Positions 62,601 to 64,000 of a DNA stretch of 64,000 nt are shown here, piece by piece. A program made the translations under genes and the position numbers. Every line of letters begins with the position of its first letter. Position 1 is the first letter of the stretch. The notes beneath the pieces are model-generated. The model saw only the letters and a program-made list of their open reading frames with translations, was not told the DNA's origin and did not search any database. The DNA is from Spirodela intermedia (lineage: Eukaryota; Streptophyta; Magnoliopsida; Alismatales; Araceae), in the NCBI GenBank assembly GCA_902729315.2, contig LR746269.1, positions 842,001-906,000 on the forward strand, read 5' to 3'.

Positions 62601-64000
62601 GAACTGGTGCTTCACATTTTTTGATATGATCGCATTATTGCTAGAATTTTTACCTATTTTGAGATTTAAAACATGATCCTCTTACAATGGGCTGACAATT
62701 TACATAACATAAGGTATTCACTTAGGGATATCTCAGTATATTAATCTTCCTTGGGTTATACATTGTGTGAATACAGTTTTTAATACGTTGTGCGAATGCT
62801 TCAACTCTACCAGATTGAGGCATCGTATTCTTTACTTGATTTATCAGTTACATGGACTGAAAATGTCTATGATTTCATTAGGCTTTAAAAACAGCTACGT
62901 TGTCATGGAATATATATTATGCTTCAAACTGAAGTCGAATTCCAATTTATTTTTTTTGATATGATGATTTAGCACTTTAGGCTATGTATCACGAGTATTT
63001 TTTTTTTCATTCCAAACTGTAGTTGCTTAAAATTTCCTGACCCGTTATTGATTTCTAACATCAGCTTTAATGGTTTGCGAATGTTGTAGGGAGAGAGGTG
63101 TTCATCTTATCGGTTGCTGCGATCTGTGAAGAATCGTTTCGGATCAACAGATGAGGTTTATTTATCACCGGAAGCTTTTTAATTTCCTAAGCTTGTTTTG
63201 CCTATGCTTTACTGTGTCACTGCATTTATGAAGGGGTTCGATGCTCGGTTGTGATTTTGAAAGCTGTCGGACTTCCTTTATTCATTATAGGTTGCATTAT
63301 CAGCAATAAAGAAACCTTGATACATGTCCTCCAACTAGAGCCTCTAAACTAATGAAAAAGGAAAATTTTCTTGCGTTCAAGCCTGAAATCTTAGTTTTCT
63401 CTCCTCCGTTTTTATGTGATGCATAATGTCTGCATCAATTTTGGATGATAATCCTTCTAAGCATGATGTTGTATGGCTTCTTTGTACATTCTGGGTATAG
63501 AAATAGATGTTGAAGGCAAACCAAACTAGTAGTAAGACCGGCCAAGATTTTTTGAAGGAGATTAAATAATAGATGGAATGATAAGTAGAAACTGAGGACC
63601 TTTCCAGATAGCAGAAGGCAATTTTGGACTAGTGGAGGTTAACAAAGATCGACCTAAATGAGATAGAATGATGGAGGTATGAGCTGGAGCATGTGAATAC
63701 GATTACTAATGATGCACATACAGAGGAATCGTAAAACTCTTGCAAGAGTTGGTTAAAGGTTCATCAAAAGGTAGCTACTTAATAATATAAAGGTCAATAG
63801 CAATATCTCTACATTCGGGGCGAAACAAGGTGTGATCTCAAAGATAACATTGCCACTTAAACATTGTCTCAAAGCTGTAGGGTCAAAAGAGTGGTCCTTT
63901 TTTATGTTGTTAGGTATCCAAGTAAAATACACTTGGCAAAACAATGGGAAAGTTTATCCTCCCCCATTCCTAGCACACGAATGAAAAAAAACACAACCAA
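52449..64000 (+). CDS. RADA: RADA, organellar RadA/Sms-type recombination protein, 3' end outside window
   Basis: Plant RADA is a RadA/Sms homologue, known as a mitochondrial and plastid branch-migration ATPase in homologous recombination. Coding exons: 52449-53128, 55683-55738, 58135-58193, 58365-58436, 58939-59022, 60617-60724, 62174-62236, 62516-62596 and 63090-63155; phases join to 423 codons. The last exon ends in a phase-0 donor and the C-terminal Lon-like part lies beyond 64000. N-terminus [15 protein letters not shown] is Arg-rich and acid-poor, fitting a transit peptide. Zinc motif C151-X2-C154-X10-C165-X2-C168 ([18 protein letters not shown]), Walker [11 protein letters not shown] at 252-261, Walker B VLVID ending at D334, RadA signature KNRFG at 415-419. 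The start avoids translating the CT repeat just upstream, although that frame is open to 52254. Confidence 0.95.
53129..58134 (+). other. RADA introns 1 and 2, no nested gene recognised
   Basis: Intron 1 is 2554 bp and intron 2 is 2396 bp, against mostly short exons. Intron 2 contains a short duplicated phrase: CAGCCCCTCTGGTTG with a following or preceding TGAAAACCGTCAG occurs twice at about 57860-57930. The open frames inside show no recognisable domains. Confidence 0.6.
53463..53614. repeat. Long GT/GA microsatellite in RADA intron 1
   Basis: About 150 bp: a short GT lead, GAGT-type interruptions, then over 40 uninterrupted GA units. It lies about 330 bp after exon 1. Confidence 0.95.
59023..62173 (+). 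other. RADA introns 5 and 6, no nested gene recognised
   Basis: Intron 5 (59023-60616) and intron 6 (60725-62173) flank exon 6. The longest internal open frames (59706-60044 and 61592-61948) show no family resemblance and no conserved start context. Confidence 0.6.
63156..64000 (+). other. RADA intron 9, continues past the window
   Basis: No next RADA exon was found before the window edge. Around 63500-63950 the texture differs from the other introns and could be an old transposon relic, but no domain was recognised. Confidence 0.4.

Noticed and set aside
1-64000. CRISPR arrays, bacterial operons, tRNA or rRNA genes
   Set aside because: None seen. The repeats present are microsatellites and LTRs, and I found no tRNA cloverleaf or rRNA landmark by eye.

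Overview
This is a plant nuclear genome window. Genes are split into many short GT-AG exons and all recognised products are plant orthologues. Several first exons or single-exon genes are very GC-rich while introns and spacers are AT-rich. The window also holds degraded Ty1/copia LTR elements, long GA/CT microsatellites and a U2 snRNA gene with plant promoter elements. The GC-rich coding sequence suggests a monocot, but genus and chromosome cannot be told from the sequence.

Layout. (1) 1-15884, minus strand: a Xaa-Pro dipeptidase (prolidase) gene, 15 exons seen, 3' end cut by the window edge. Two copies of one small copia family lie in opposite orientation in its introns 3 and 11, each with an intact 5-bp target duplication. 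(2) 17091-26112, minus: a complete 14-exon gene for the B55 regulatory subunit of protein phosphatase 2A (514 aa), with a promoter rich in TGGGCC boxes. (3) 28.3-32.7 kb: AT-rich, gene-free. (4) 32.4-39.7 kb, plus: three tandem Dof transcription factor copies about 3 kb apart, the outer two open and the middle one broken. (5) 40.0-41.2 kb: a TGGGCC-box cluster and an unrecognised ORF with a signal-peptide-like start. (6) 41320-41517, minus: U2 snRNA with USE and TATA at RNA polymerase II spacing. (7) 43225-44385, plus: an intronless RR-TZF CCCH zinc-finger gene. (8) 45914-49831, plus: MND1 (207 aa), whose first coding exon is just the ATG. (9) 52449 to the right edge, plus: RADA (RadA/Sms homologue), 9 exons seen, 3' end outside the window.

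The exon models were built by joining segments whose reading phases fit and whose translations match the families; each internal exon is flanked by AG and GT. The genes do not form an operon-like pathway. MND1 and RADA both act in homologous recombination but in different compartments (meiotic nucleus versus organelles), so their adjacency may be chance. I see no unmistakable new biological system. The points most worth a second look are the U2 copy with an interrupted Sm-site U run, the birth-and-decay Dof array with a lost start codon and a duplicated leader, the AACGGG repeat in MND1 intron 1, the microsatellite used as a splice-acceptor tract, and the paired copia insertions.
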